A stretch of DNA of 64,000 bases, from positions 143,626 to 207,625 of the forward strand of contig JAKFVQ010000008.1 in assembly GCA_021732085.1 (NCBI GenBank), written 5' to 3'. The notes under the pieces were generated by a model that worked only from the letters and a program-made list of their open reading frames with translations, was not told the origin of the DNA and did not search any database. The translations under genes and the position numbers were made by a program. This DNA is from Candidatus Obscuribacterales bacterium. GTDB lineage: Bacteria; Cyanobacteriota; Vampirovibrionia; Obscuribacterales; Obscuribacteraceae. Position 1 is the stretch's first letter; each line of letters starts with the position of its first letter. Positions 28,103 through 40,497 of this stretch are shown piece by piece.

Positions 28103-28142
28103 AGAAAAGCAAAAGCCAAGAAGCTTTAGTCCTTGGCTTTGC
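28103..28142 (-). terminator. Rho-independent terminator
   Basis: Reading the minus strand, GCAAAGCCAAG pairs with CTTGGCTTTTGC, followed by TTTTC. It lies just after the zinc-ribbon gene at 28171-28635 and before the radical SAM gene, separating their transcripts. Confidence 0.75.
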
Positions 28143-28170
28143 TATGAATTCAATTAACTAGTAATTTGCG

Positions 28171-28635
28171 CTAAATTGAGAGCTGCCGGCCGGAACGGCG
28201 CGGCTTTTTGGGTAAATGCTTTTGCCAATCGTCTGCCAGGCTGGAGAAGAACTCATGTGCATCAAGCACATCGTCATATCCGATGCGAGCAGCGCCAGCA
28301 AATTTTTGTATATCGCCCTTGGTCCAATCAGCCGGATAGGGTGGATCGTCCAATTCAGACTTAGAATATGCTTTTGCCAGGCTATTAGCCTTCTCTGCAG
28401 TCTTTCCAGATCCGCTCATGCCGACGAGCGCGATTCCTAAAGGCTGCCCGCAGTTAGAGCACCCAACTTTAACAACGACCATCCCAGGTTCTTCCCGGAT
28501 CAACTCGATTCCATCAGCGGAATAATTCTTACAGCAATGCTTGCAGGATCGTTGCTGAAAATATTCCTGGATCAAATGGAAACCGTTGCTCTGGGAATTC
28601 CCCTCGTGGAAATTTCCGCCGCAAGACTCGTACAT
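28171..28635 (-). CDS. Hypothetical protein with zinc-ribbon cysteines
   Basis: A 154-residue soluble protein. Two Cys pairs, CKHCC near residue 31 and CSNCG near residue 59, look like a zinc ribbon. A Gly/Ser stretch GMSGSGKTAEKA follows and resembles a P-loop, but no Walker B or kinase fold was recognised. The C-terminal part (DPPYPADWTKGDIQKFAGAA, DDVLDAHEFFSSLADDWQKH) is helical, with a basic tail. No family was assigned. It ends in its own terminator. Confidence 0.6.
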   Translation of the reverse strand: MYESCGGNFHEGNSQSNGFHLIQEYFQQRSCKHCCKNYSADGIELIREEPGMVVVKVGCSNCGQPLGIALVGMSGSGKTAEKANSLAKAYSKSELDDPPYPADWTKGDIQKFAGAARIGYDDVLDAHEFFSSLADDWQKHLPKKPRRSGRQLSI

Positions 28636-30749
<2,114 letters not shown>

Positions 30750-30781
30750 ATCTGCGAAGAACCGCTAAAGAGATCAAATCA

Positions 30782-30814
30782 CTAAGAGGGCTGCGAAATT
30801 CGCAGCCCTCTTAG
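30782..30814. terminator. Strong bidirectional terminator after eno
   Basis: A perfect 16-base inverted repeat, CTAAGAGGGCTGCGAA with its complement TTCGCAGCCCTCTTAG, separated by one base. It sits between eno (+) and a convergent minus-strand gene, with short A and T runs at either end. Confidence 0.85.
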
Positions 30815-30837
30815 TGTCGTTCCGCCGTACTCAGACT

Positions 30838-31461
30838 TTATTTGCTTCCGCGTTCCATGGCGACATTCTCAAATCCACCGATGCGAACGAGCAATGAACG
30901 TGTGCGATAACGACCGACATATTGACCGCCGACATACTGGTCGACTTCGCTTTCGGAAACCATCTTATTAGGATCAACTACTTGGTAGTGGTCACGCGAG
31001 CGCGCTGCCCATCCGCCGTTGGTCTGGTCACCGTAGTAGAAGTTGGTTTTGTCCATTACATATGAAGCCGTTGAGAAAGCTGTGACTGAAGCTTGTGTTT
31101 CGGTCCAGCCTGGTTGCTGAAAACGAGCCATAATGCGGCCGTCATCAACTTTGACAAAATTCAAACGAGAAACAACTTGCTGACCGGGAACGACGGTATC
31201 AACGAGTGAATCGATAACTGTACTGACACATTCCCAGGTTCCCTGGAGTTCTGCCGGGAAAGAATCGGTTCTTGCCGGAGCTACAGCCTCTTGCACAGCA
31301 GCGCTGTAGATCTTGGAGCTGGCACTGTCAGCGGTATCGGAAACATAACCATGAAGAGTAGCAGCTTGTGCCGGAATGGCGGTTACGAATGATACGGCAA
31401 GCATTAAAACAGCACTGCGGATGGCTTCAGTCTTTTCGACTAATTTGACATGCGCTTTCAT
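30838..31461 (-). CDS. Exported hypothetical protein
   Basis: A 207-residue protein starting at ATG 31461, after AAGGCAGG. A signal peptide is evident: basic MKAHVKLVEKTEAIR, hydrophobic AVLMLAVSFVTAI, and a cut after PAQAA. The mature part contains FPAELQGTWECVSTVIDSLV and GRIMARFQQPGW, a beta-rich lipocalin-like flavour (GTWE near the start), but the family was not established. A start seven codons earlier (31482) is less likely. It is transcribed towards eno and shares its terminator. Confidence 0.65.
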   Translation of the reverse strand: MKAHVKLVEKTEAIRSAVLMLAVSFVTAIPAQAATLHGYVSDTADSASSKIYSAAVQEAVAPARTDSFPAELQGTWECVSTVIDSLVDTVVPGQQVVSRLNFVKVDDGRIMARFQQPGWTETQASVTAFSTASYVMDKTNFYYGDQTNGGWAARSRDHYQVVDPNKMVSESEVDQYVGGQYVGRYRTRSLLVRIGGFENVAMERGSK

Positions 31462-33183
<1,722 letters not shown>

Positions 33184-33208
33184 GGTTCTGCCTTCACGAG
33201 TTATGGGG

Positions 33209-33241
33209 AAAGGAGTTGCGCAAGCGGCTCCTTTTTCTTTT
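33209..33241 (+). terminator. Rho-independent terminator of ahcY
   Basis: AAAGGAG pairs with CTCCTTT, with an inner TTGC/GCAA pair in the loop, followed by TTCTTTT. It lies 26 bases after the ahcY stop. Confidence 0.8.
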
Positions 33242-33331
33242 GGACTGAAAAACACAAACGTACAATTCGAACCTTAGTATTCATAAAAACGCGAATGCGA
33301 GCAGCGCCATTCTCGCAAAGTTACGCTCGTC

Positions 33332-34330
33332 CTAACTCTTTGACGCGGCGTCCTTTCCCAGAAATGCGGAAATCGCCGAGAGTGCTTGAAAGTCCATTTT
33401 CTCTACAATATCGTTATGACCAGCATCTGGAAGCTCTACAAGATATCGCGTTCCTGAGCTTGCCGCGTAAAGATCCCTTGAATTATGCGCAGGAATAATC
33501 TCATCCTTTCTGCCATGGATCAAAAGAACAGGAGGATGATTTCCTTCCAGAAATTTTCTGGTATCAAGATGCTTGCACGGAAAAACGAATTCAGGATAGA
33601 TAGCTGTTAGAGGCACCTTCTCGCGGGCGATTTGCGGCAAGGACTGAAAGCCTGATTGCAAAATGATCTTCTTTGCACAACGCAGACGCGCAAGCTCACA
33701 AGTAATTCCAGTGCCAATTGATTCACCGTACAAAACGATTTCCTGCTTTGTATCTTTGATACTGGAAAGACAATCGAAGGCGGCGGTCGCATCCAAACAG
33801 CACTTATCGATACTCGGGCTCCCTGTGCTCAAGCCATAACCTTCGTAGTCATAAATAAAAACGGAAGCGCCGGTTTCCAACAATAGCTTTATCAAAGACT
33901 TTCGATGAGTAATATTACCCGCGTTCCCGTGGCTGATGAGAACAACATGCAAAGATGCGGGGTTGGAAAAATACCATCCGTGAAGACGCTCGCTTCCAGA
34001 GCGAAATAGAATGTCTTGCTTCTTGACCCCGGCGATAGAATCGAAATCGTAATAGCCGGTGACGTATGGATGGAATAGCACGGTGTTATAGAAAGGCATT
34101 GCTATTAATGGCGAGAAAAGTGCGTAATAAATAGCCGCTTTCATAGCAGCGACCTGAGCCTTCTTCGAATCAAGCGCTTTCAGCTCGCTAAAACAATTGC
34201 TCCAACCATTAAAAGTAAAAGGAGCCAGCAAAAAGCGGATGGCTCGCCAGAAGAATCCGAAACGTCCCGCGCTGCCAGCCGTCTCATCCAAAGCCAGCGA
34301 ATTGCCGTCGTTCAAAATGCGACCTCGCAA
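33332..34330 (-). CDS. Alpha/beta hydrolase (S33-like)
   Basis: A 332-residue protein with a membrane-associating hydrophobic segment near residues 60-85 and an alpha/beta hydrolase domain after it. The oxyanion-hole strand is LISHGNAGNITH. FIYDYEGYGLSTGSPS is typical of the BEM46/FrsA-like group. The nucleophile elbow is LYGESIGTG, the acid is in HGRKDEIIP and the His in DAGHNDIV, so the triad is complete. It is likely a membrane-anchored esterase or peptidase; the substrate is unknown. Confidence 0.85.
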   Translation of the reverse strand: MRGRILNDGNSLALDETAGSAGRFGFFWRAIRFLLAPFTFNGWSNCFSELKALDSKKAQVAAMKAAIYYALFSPLIAMPFYNTVLFHPYVTGYYDFDSIAGVKKQDILFRSGSERLHGWYFSNPASLHVVLISHGNAGNITHRKSLIKLLLETGASVFIYDYEGYGLSTGSPSIDKCCLDATAAFDCLSSIKDTKQEIVLYGESIGTGITCELARLRCAKKIILQSGFQSLPQIAREKVPLTAIYPEFVFPCKHLDTRKFLEGNHPPVLLIHGRKDEIIPAHNSRDLYAASSGTRYLVELPDAGHNDIVEKMDFQALSAISAFLGKDAASKS

Positions 34331-34582
34331 TGGAAAAGCCTTCAGGGAACAGTCTTTCTGTTATAAAGCAAAGAGCAAGTCAAGAGCAGATGGCGGGACA
34401 CTTAATGAAGTGTTCTCAGCCTCTGGAAGGGTTGATGAACCATCCACCTTGGATTTAAAGCTAGCCCAGATAGAGCATCCCCAGATATGATCGCTGGCAG
34501 GATAAAGCGAACGCATTAGTTGATTGGGCAATTCGTTGAATGATCCCGCACGAAAGCATCTTGCGAATCGGCTTAATGGGAG

Positions 34583-34822
34583 ATGGCAGTGAGCAAAGAC
34601 AATCAGCTCAAAGGTTCAGATAGCATCGGAGAGGCTTGGCTTGACGACAGCGGGACTATTCATATGCACTTATCGCGCACAAGTGACGGGCAAGACCTAA
34701 ACGCTGTCTTCACTTATCTGAAAACGGATCCAAACTACGAAAAGATTTTGCAGCATCTTGGAGGACTCATCCAAGGCGAAAAGAAACTAGTTCCACCCTG
34801 GAAGAACGAGCTTCCCAGGTGA
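34583..34822 (+). CDS. Small hypothetical protein
   Basis: A 79-residue acidic soluble protein with alternating polar and hydrophobic residues (GEAWLDDSGTIHMHLSRTS, then AVFTYLKTDPNYEKILQHLG). GGGAG stands just before the ATG, slightly too close. No family was recognised; the composition looks coding. It lies alone between two minus-strand genes. Confidence 0.5.
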   Translation: MAVSKDNQLKGSDSIGEAWLDDSGTIHMHLSRTSDGQDLNAVFTYLKTDPNYEKILQHLGGLIQGEKKLVPPWKNELPR

Positions 34823-34930
34823 AAACATGGTTCCGGCTCCCGACTGACGCATTTACATCAGGCCGCCGCGACAAATACTTGCCCATTACGAAAAGGCGCC
34901 TGCGAAAAATCAGAACGGAAAAACAACTCT

Positions 34931-35689
34931 CTAGTTGATCTTCTGGAACATGTATCCGATACCGCGGGCGGTGAGGATCAAGTCAGGATTGGACGAATCA
35001 TCCTCGAGCTTCGAGCGCAGACGGCTGATGTGAACGTCAACCACACGAGTGTCGATGCGGTGATCAGGAGGATAAGCCCAGACCTGCTGGAGAATTTCAC
35101 TTCGGGAGAACGGTTTACCTGAGTTAGTAACCAACAGCTCAAGCAAACTGAATTCCATGCCAGTTAAGCGGATGCGCTCGTTCTTCTTAGTGACCTGACG
35201 CTTGTTAAGATCAATCTTCAAATTGCCGATGCTAATAACGTTGGTAGTCTTGCTGGTGGAAGCATCTTGCGTACGTTCAACAGTCCGGCGGAGCACAGCT
35301 TTAATACGAGCTTCAAGTTCGCTCGGGCTAAAAGGTTTGACCACGTAATCGTCAGCACCGATTTCAAGCCCCTGGATTCTATTGGAAACATCTGCAACAG
35401 CTGTAAGCATGATAATTGGTGTATCGGACGTCTTGCGGATTTCTCGGCAGACTTCATAACCATCCAACTTGGGAAGCATAACGTCAAGTATCACAAGGTC
35501 TGGTTGAAAAGCGTTAAATTGATCCAAAGCCTCTTGGCCATCAGCTGCGGTGGCAACGTTATATCCTGCCATCTTCAATCTCGTTTCGAGAATTCGTCTG
35601 ATGGAAGCTTCATCGTCAACGACTAGAATTTTTTCCTGGCTATTTTGACCTTCCACGTCCCGACCTTCCCCTGCTAACTCAGTATTCAT
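34931..35689 (-). CDS. rpaB: RpaB (Ycf27)-like OmpR-family response regulator
   Basis: A 252-residue regulator. The receiver has ILVVDDEASIRRILETRL, the phospho-Asp in LVILDVMLPKLDGYEV, IIMLTA and GADDYVVKPFSPSELEAR. The winged-helix output domain has RIRLTGMEFSLLELLV, KPFSRSEILQQVW and DTRVVDVHISRLRSKLEDD, ending ILTARGIGYMFQKI. These segments match cyanobacterial and plastid RpaB far more closely than generic OmpR proteins. In cyanobacteria RpaB binds HLR1 sites and governs light and redox stress genes. Start ATG 35689 was chosen over 35722 because the longer start adds unconserved residues. Confidence 0.88.
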   Translation of the reverse strand: MNTELAGEGRDVEGQNSQEKILVVDDEASIRRILETRLKMAGYNVATAADGQEALDQFNAFQPDLVILDVMLPKLDGYEVCREIRKTSDTPIIMLTAVADVSNRIQGLEIGADDYVVKPFSPSELEARIKAVLRRTVERTQDASTSKTTNVISIGNLKIDLNKRQVTKKNERIRLTGMEFSLLELLVTNSGKPFSRSEILQQVWAYPPDHRIDTRVVDVHISRLRSKLEDDSSNPDLILTARGIGYMFQKIN

Positions 35690-36929
35690 TTTAGTAAGTC
35701 TGCCGATCTTTTCTAAGCTCAATCAATGCACCGCCTTGGGGCGCAGCTTTATATGTATCACAATTGGCCGAATAACTGCTGACATAGACTTCAGATCAAT
35801 GTGAAAACCGGCCGTGTCATTGACCCATCGACCTTCTGCAGCTCACGGCCAATACGTAATAGCGCTGCAGCCAAGTGGTAAGTGACAAATTCAGATCAAA
35901 AAGAATTAAGGCAAGTCGGAGTTGTCTCGGCAGCGATCGAGGCGATATTGACATGCGCAAATTGATCGAAATGACATCCCGTCGTCAAGCGCAACACCTT
36001 CATTATCAGCTCAAGCTCCGGCAGGTGCTGATTTCCGAGTAGGGGCAGAAACACGTCATGAATAAGACGAAACAAATTATTCGCCTCCCCGATGCTTGAT
36101 GCAGCCATGGATTTTTCGATGTTGAACATTCATCGACGCGAAGCTCCCTCCGAAAAAAACTGAATTCTAAGCCAATATTTTGCGTAAAGAATGCCGGAAT
36201 ATCTTCAGGTCCCGAGGGTTCAGGCATTATGGCTTCAAAATGCCAGCTGGCAAGAATATTCCTCAACAGCAACTATATAGATGGTCTTCAGCATCAAGAA
36301 AAGAGATGTCAAACACTCATCGAAAAGCACTGCGCAGATCTCGAAAGCGTGCGCGCTGCTTGAAAAACCGGTTCAAGCTTTTCAAGTAATAAAGTATCAT
36401 TTCGCATTAGCGAAAATAGACATGTCAGATGGCACCACGCGCGACACCGACTGGTGCTAAACAACACCGCGTTGTCATTCCCTTGACTGGCTGATAAGAG
36501 ACTATTTTTTAAATTATGCCCAGTCTGATGAAAATTGGTACTATCTCATCAGCAAAAATCTTGTTAGAATCCTGCCACACAGTAGAGGAATTGAAACGCT
36601 CCCTTGACAATAATTTGTGATCCGAAAGGCACCACATACGGTTGTCATTGAAAGCAAAAATCAAACTTCCGCAACAATTTGGTTGCAAATTGTGAGAAAG
36701 CCGAAATACCCCCAACGTTCGGCAATTAGAGTTACTGACCAAGGACTTGAACATATACAAATGGCATCCCAAGTTACTAGTTTTAGTCCCGCCCTCAACG
36801 CTCTTGGTTTCTCATTACTAGAAGAAAAAATTGTGTCATCTCAAACAGTCATGCTAAGGTTATTGGCTGAATCGATGGTTGTGATCTGCTCATAAGGCAC
36901 GTAGAGGTTAGAAAGAGGAAGGATCTTTT
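35690..36929. other. Long stretch with little coding signal between rpaB and the secretin
   Basis: About 1.2 kb between divergent genes. One weak minus-strand candidate (35896-36129) is listed separately. Other open frames, including a 92-codon plus-strand frame at 36617-36895, lack start sites or coding composition. A TTGACA occurs at 36604 without a good -10. The AGGAAGGA ribosome-binding site of the secretin lies at the right end. Confidence 0.4.
35896..36129 (-). CDS. Possible small hypothetical protein
   Basis: A 77-residue open frame with protein-like composition (SIGEANNLFRLIHDVFLPLL, then LPELELIMKVLRLTTGCHF). GGAGGGA is present but about 14 bases from the ATG, longer than usual. No family was recognised. 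It could be a real small gene or a remnant. Confidence 0.3.
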   Translation of the reverse strand: MFNIEKSMAASSIGEANNLFRLIHDVFLPLLGNQHLPELELIMKVLRLTTGCHFDQFAHVNIASIAAETTPTCLNSF

Positions 36930-39506
36930 ATGAACAAGCCCCAGTTGTGCTTATCCCTAACGCTTTCACTTGCACTTCTGCAGGCAAACTTACTACAGGC
37001 GAGTGCGTCTCCAGGCTCCGCGGCAATCTGGGAAAAACTTGCCGGAGCTTCTCAAGCTAGCTCCAAAAGTAATGCAAAGTCTGGTCAGAAACGCGTAACG
37101 CAAGTAAGCAAAAAAAGCACAGTAGCGAAAAGCTCAGCTCCACTTAATGCCACTGGTATCGCCAATAGTGGCACCAGCGGACAAGTAGCTTTGTTCTTCG
37201 GCAAAGACAAATCGGCAGGAACGAAGACAGCCCCAGGTGCTGCTCTTACAATCCACTCACCGATGTCTGAACAAGACTCAGCACCGGAAGCTACGGCAAG
37301 CACCGAGCAACCGAAACTGGTCGCAATGGACAACAGCGTAACCAGCGATGCAGCTGGTACCGAATCAGCTCCGTTGCCAGCACCGGCAGTTGCGTCAAAG
37401 AGCTCGAACAAAGAGCTTATCGCTCAACTAGCTCCAGACCAAATTTTGGCTGACGCAAATGATGGTTCTTCGACAGCAGTTGCTCCGATTCCTCCAGTCG
37501 TTTCCGGAACGGTAGACCTGGAAGAGTTCAAGCCAAGCAACACCATCGATTTGAAGGTTGCTCAATCACGCACATTCAAACTGCGCAACAAAATTATCCG
37601 TACATCTATAAGTGATCCTTCGATTGCAGAACCAGTAGTCGTTGCCGAAAACCAAATGGTTCTCCTCGGTAAAGCTCCTGGTGGCGCCACCCTGGTTATC
37701 TGGGACGACGCCGGTAACTCCGTAGCAATCGACGTTAAGGTCGCTCGCGATTACTCTCAACTGCAATCGATGCTTCGTGAAATCGACCCACGTATCATCG
37801 TTAAGCCCTTCAACGTCAATGGTTCAGATCGCGTAGTCCTTCAGGGCGATGTCGATCACCCAGAATCAGTGATCAGAGCATTTGCAGTCGCCAACGCTTT
37901 CATGGATGACCGCGGAATGGCAATCACCGTTTCTAACAGCCGTATCATCGGCGTCAGACCTGGTGAGCAAGGTGGTTCTGGTAACGCCGCAGGCGGTAAC
38001 ACCGGCGCCCTCTCAGCAATCGGTCAAGTTGACCGCTATACATTCTTCGGCAACCAAAACAACAACATAAGCAAAGCCCAAACCATCATCTCCGATGGCG
38101 GCAGAGTCACCAGCTTGATTCAAATCCGCAAGACTCCGCTTATCGTGTTGCACTGCACCTTCATGGAAATGAACTCCGCGTCGGTACGTGAATTGGGTCT
38201 ACAACTCGGTATCGGTTTCACCAGCCAAACCTTCGGTTTTGCAATAGGTGGTAACCCACAATCCGCAGTTAACAACACCAACTTCCTGACCACGCAACCT
38301 GGAACCAACGGGACATTCGGAACCTTCCAAAATCCTGTTTATCCTGGTCAGAACCAGCTAGCAGCGACCAACCTTTCCGGATTGGCAAACATCCAAGGTG
38401 GTGGCGCTCCTGGTATCAACTTCCTGAACCAACTCTTCACACCGAACCCGACAGTAACGGTAGGATCCGGCGGTAACACAGTTACAACCGTCCCACCAGG
38501 TTTGGTGCAAGCACTAGCTTCGCAAGCAGTTGTTGCCCCAGGAACCAACCCGTTCTTCGGCGCCAGCACCGCTCCAGTTAACTTCTTGGGCGGCGGTCTG
38601 AACAACGTGTTCTCCAACCTCGGTCTTGGTGTTATCAACGGACTTCCGTCACTACTCGGCGGTCAAGCTCTGTTCGGTAACCCCGGTGGTGCAACCTTCA
38701 CACAAGCTGACTTGGCTAACATGTTCCAAGCGGTATCGAACTTCTCGACAGGCAACGCATCTCGCTGGTCAATCAACCCGACAACACACGGTACGATCGG
38801 TTACTCGAGAGCACGTATCCTGGCTGAACCAACACTGGTCACCATCTCTGGTGAAAGAGCTGCGTTCCTGGCAGGCGGTGAAATTCCAATTCTGCAATCA
38901 ATTGCAACAGCTGGTACAGCCGCTCAGTCAATCGTGTTCGAACCATACGGCTTGAGACTGAACATGATCCCGGTTCTTCTGGAAAACGGAACAATCAACC
39001 TCCAGGTCTCCCCTGAAGAAAGATTGCTCGACAGAGCCAACTCCTTCATTCTGCCTAACCAAGCAGCAGCAGGTGGTGCGGTATCTTCGGTTCCAGCTTT
39101 CACAACCAGAAAGACCCAAACGACAGTTGAAATGAAGCCCGGACAAGAGCTCTTCATCTCCGGACTCGTATCACAAAACAGCGGTCGTACCTTGCAGAAA
39201 ACTCCTATGATCGGTGAAGTACCGGTACTCGGCGCTCTCTACCGCTCGAAGGCATTTGCAAAGAACGAAAGCGAACTTATCGTCTCTGTACGTCCCGAAG
39301 TGATCCTGCCAGGCAGCCCTGGACAGCTCAAGATCCCTGCGGAACTCAACAAGATGGAAGGACGTCGTGACCTCAACATTCTTCAAGTTGAGCCAAGCGT
39401 AATCGACGAAGGCCAATACACCAGCGGTATGGTCGAGAAAACCTTCCCAATCCCGAACACACTGCCAGCCGGTGCTCCAATCCCGGACAACAACGGCACC
39501 AAGTAA
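36930..39506 (+). CDS. Secretin (type II/IV pilus or CpaC-like outer-membrane channel)
   Basis: An 858-residue exported protein. A signal peptide spans about residues 1-27. A Ser/Ala-rich spacer runs to about 185. A pilus-assembly N-domain follows (about 190-280: IDLKVAQSRTFKLRNKIIRT, VLLGKAPGGATLVIWDD), then a BON-like module and a long Gly/Asn-rich insertion (about 430-600). The C-terminal secretin domain carries RILAEPTLVTISGERAAFLA, GGEIPILQS, TTVEMKPGQELFISGLV and PMIGEVPVLGALYRS. Secretins form gated outer-membrane rings. No other secretion or pilus gene adjoins it. AGGAAGGA precedes the ATG. Confidence 0.9.
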   Translation: MNKPQLCLSLTLSLALLQANLLQASASPGSAAIWEKLAGASQASSKSNAKSGQKRVTQVSKKSTVAKSSAPLNATGIANSGTSGQVALFFGKDKSAGTKTAPGAALTIHSPMSEQDSAPEATASTEQPKLVAMDNSVTSDAAGTESAPLPAPAVASKSSNKELIAQLAPDQILADANDGSSTAVAPIPPVVSGTVDLEEFKPSNTIDLKVAQSRTFKLRNKIIRTSISDPSIAEPVVVAENQMVLLGKAPGGATLVIWDDAGNSVAIDVKVARDYSQLQSMLREIDPRIIVKPFNVNGSDRVVLQGDVDHPESVIRAFAVANAFMDDRGMAITVSNSRIIGVRPGEQGGSGNAAGGNTGALSAIGQVDRYTFFGNQNNNISKAQTIISDGGRVTSLIQIRKTPLIVLHCTFMEMNSASVRELGLQLGIGFTSQTFGFAIGGNPQSAVNNTNFLTTQPGTNGTFGTFQNPVYPGQNQLAATNLSGLANIQGGGAPGINFLNQLFTPNPTVTVGSGGNTVTTVPPGLVQALASQAVVAPGTNPFFGASTAPVNFLGGGLNNVFSNLGLGVINGLPSLLGGQALFGNPGGATFTQADLANMFQAVSNFSTGNASRWSINPTTHGTIGYSRARILAEPTLVTISGERAAFLAGGEIPILQSIATAGTAAQSIVFEPYGLRLNMIPVLLENGTINLQVSPEERLLDRANSFILPNQAAAGGAVSSVPAFTTRKTQTTVEMKPGQELFISGLVSQNSGRTLQKTPMIGEVPVLGALYRSKAFAKNESELIVSVRPEVILPGSPGQLKIPAELNKMEGRRDLNILQVEPSVIDEGQYTSGMVEKTFPIPNTLPAGAPIPDNNGTK

Positions 39507-39530
39507 GGATCGGACAAGTAAGAGATATAC

Positions 39531-39560
39531 AAAGGGAGGCGAAAGCCTCCCTTTCTCTTT
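39531..39560 (+). terminator. Rho-independent terminator of the secretin gene
   Basis: AAAGGGAGGC and GCCTCCCTTT form a perfect 10-bp stem on a GAAA tetraloop, followed by CTCTTTG. It lies 24 bases after the stop. Confidence 0.85.
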
Positions 39561-39644
39561 GTGCTTCCTTTGTTCGCCTCTGCTCAACGAATCAAATGCG
39601 TCTATATGGTTGGTGTTGCAACAGCCCCTTGTTGATCTTAGATC

Positions 39645-39787
39645 GCGCGCGGTTGTGTGGACAGCTCAAGGCGCGGTTGTGACTAGCTCAAGCCGCTGTC
39701 GTGACCAGCTCAAGGCGCGGTTGTGACCAGCTCAAGCCGCTGTCGTGACCAGCTCAAGCCGCGGTTGTGACTAGCTCAAGCCGCTGC
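39645..39787. repeat. 22-nt tandem repeat, about six copies
   Basis: Five full 22-base units run without gap from 39670 to 39779, with a partial degenerate unit before (39645-39669) and eight bases of another after. Units end in AGCTCAA. They alternate between two forms that differ at the start (GCGGTTGTGAC versus GCTGTCGTGAC). The length is not a multiple of three and no gene crosses it. It lies between the secretin terminator and a promoter/operator region. Confidence 0.9.
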
Positions 39788-39952
39788 TTAGTCTCCAGCA
39801 AGCACTGTGAAGAGGCGCGGATCTAGATTGCGCACCACGAGCATGTTAGAGGAAGTTGGTTTGTTTGAGCAGAGAAGAGCCTGCTGATGAATGTGTTTGT
39901 AGCCGCCGCTCATTCTCGTGTCAAAATTCCCCGCACCTTCAAAACTGAATAA

Positions 39953-39980
39953 TTGACATCTCCTTTTTATGCCGTATACG
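39953..39980 (+). promoter_or_regulatory. Promoter overlapped by a palindromic operator
   Basis: TTGACA (39953-39958), a 16-base spacer and TATACG (39975-39980) form a sigma-70-like promoter reading rightwards. The -10 lies inside the left palindrome of the operator pair, so a bound repressor would block it. The transcript would cross the second palindrome and enter 40030-40340. Confidence 0.5.
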
Positions 39981-40016
39981 ACATATCGGTGAGGAATATG
40001 TCGTATACGACATATT
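39968..40016. promoter_or_regulatory. Twin palindromic operator
   Basis: The right site (39995-40016) is a perfect 22-bp palindrome made of AATATGTCGTA and its complement. The left site (39968-39985) is an 18-bp version of the same palindrome with one mismatch (TATGCCGTA). Their centres are 29 bp apart, near three helical turns, so two dimers could bind on one face. A second TTGACA starts inside the end of the right site (40016). The half-site TACGACAT resembles the TACTACA half-site known for BlaI/MecI repressors, and such a repressor gene lies about 500 bp away. Confidence 0.65.
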
Positions 40017-40108
40017 TGACAACTGTTTTTTATTCACTTTCGAGACCTTCAACAGCTTTACTGGTAGATTTCAAAAACAAAAACCGCAGAAGCATAAGCT
40101 CCTGCAGG

Positions 40109-40336
40109 GTGGTGATACGGTGCAAAATCCAAGCAAAATTGCAGCCTACCAAACGACTTAGCAGGGCTGAATGTGAATACGCTATCAAAAGGCTCAAAAG
40201 GCGTATCTCGAAGGATGCGCTAGCAGAACCGATTATCATGGCTGCGCGCAGAACAGTGACAGGAACAGGTCCGCGCTTCAAGATCTCACCGACCTCAGCT
40301 CTTGAGCGCAGATGCTTGCTCAGCTCATCTGCTTAA
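40109..40336 (+). CDS. Possible small basic protein downstream of the operator
   Basis: A 75-residue frame from a GTG preceded by CTGCAGG. It is rich in Lys and Arg (KRLSRAECEYAIKRLKRRIS, then AARRTVTGTGPRFKISP). It is the only plausible gene under the operator-covered promoter. No family was recognised. The frame continues open upstream through the operator, so the start is a guess. Confidence 0.3.
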   Translation: MVIRCKIQAKLQPTKRLSRAECEYAIKRLKRRISKDALAEPIIMAARRTVTGTGPRFKISPTSALERRCLLSSSA

Positions 40337-40497
40337 ACGCCACTCTTGGCAGCATTGCGAAGAATGCAGCAGATAGATCAATGGCGCCGTTTACGCATCG
40401 TCGGGACTTTCCTCTAGCCGTGAGCCAGGGCACGAACAGCCTTCACTTTGAATAAATGAAACTAGTTGCGTTTGGCTCAGCTCACTTAGCTGAGATA

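Noticed and set aside
36617..36895. 92-codon plus-strand open frame before the secretin
   Set aside because: No ribosome-binding site, and the composition looks like translated non-coding DNA.
39953..40108. Coding start at 39953 for the frame that reaches 40336
   Set aside because: That start would put the promoter and both operator palindromes inside the gene; the TTG there is part of the -35 box.
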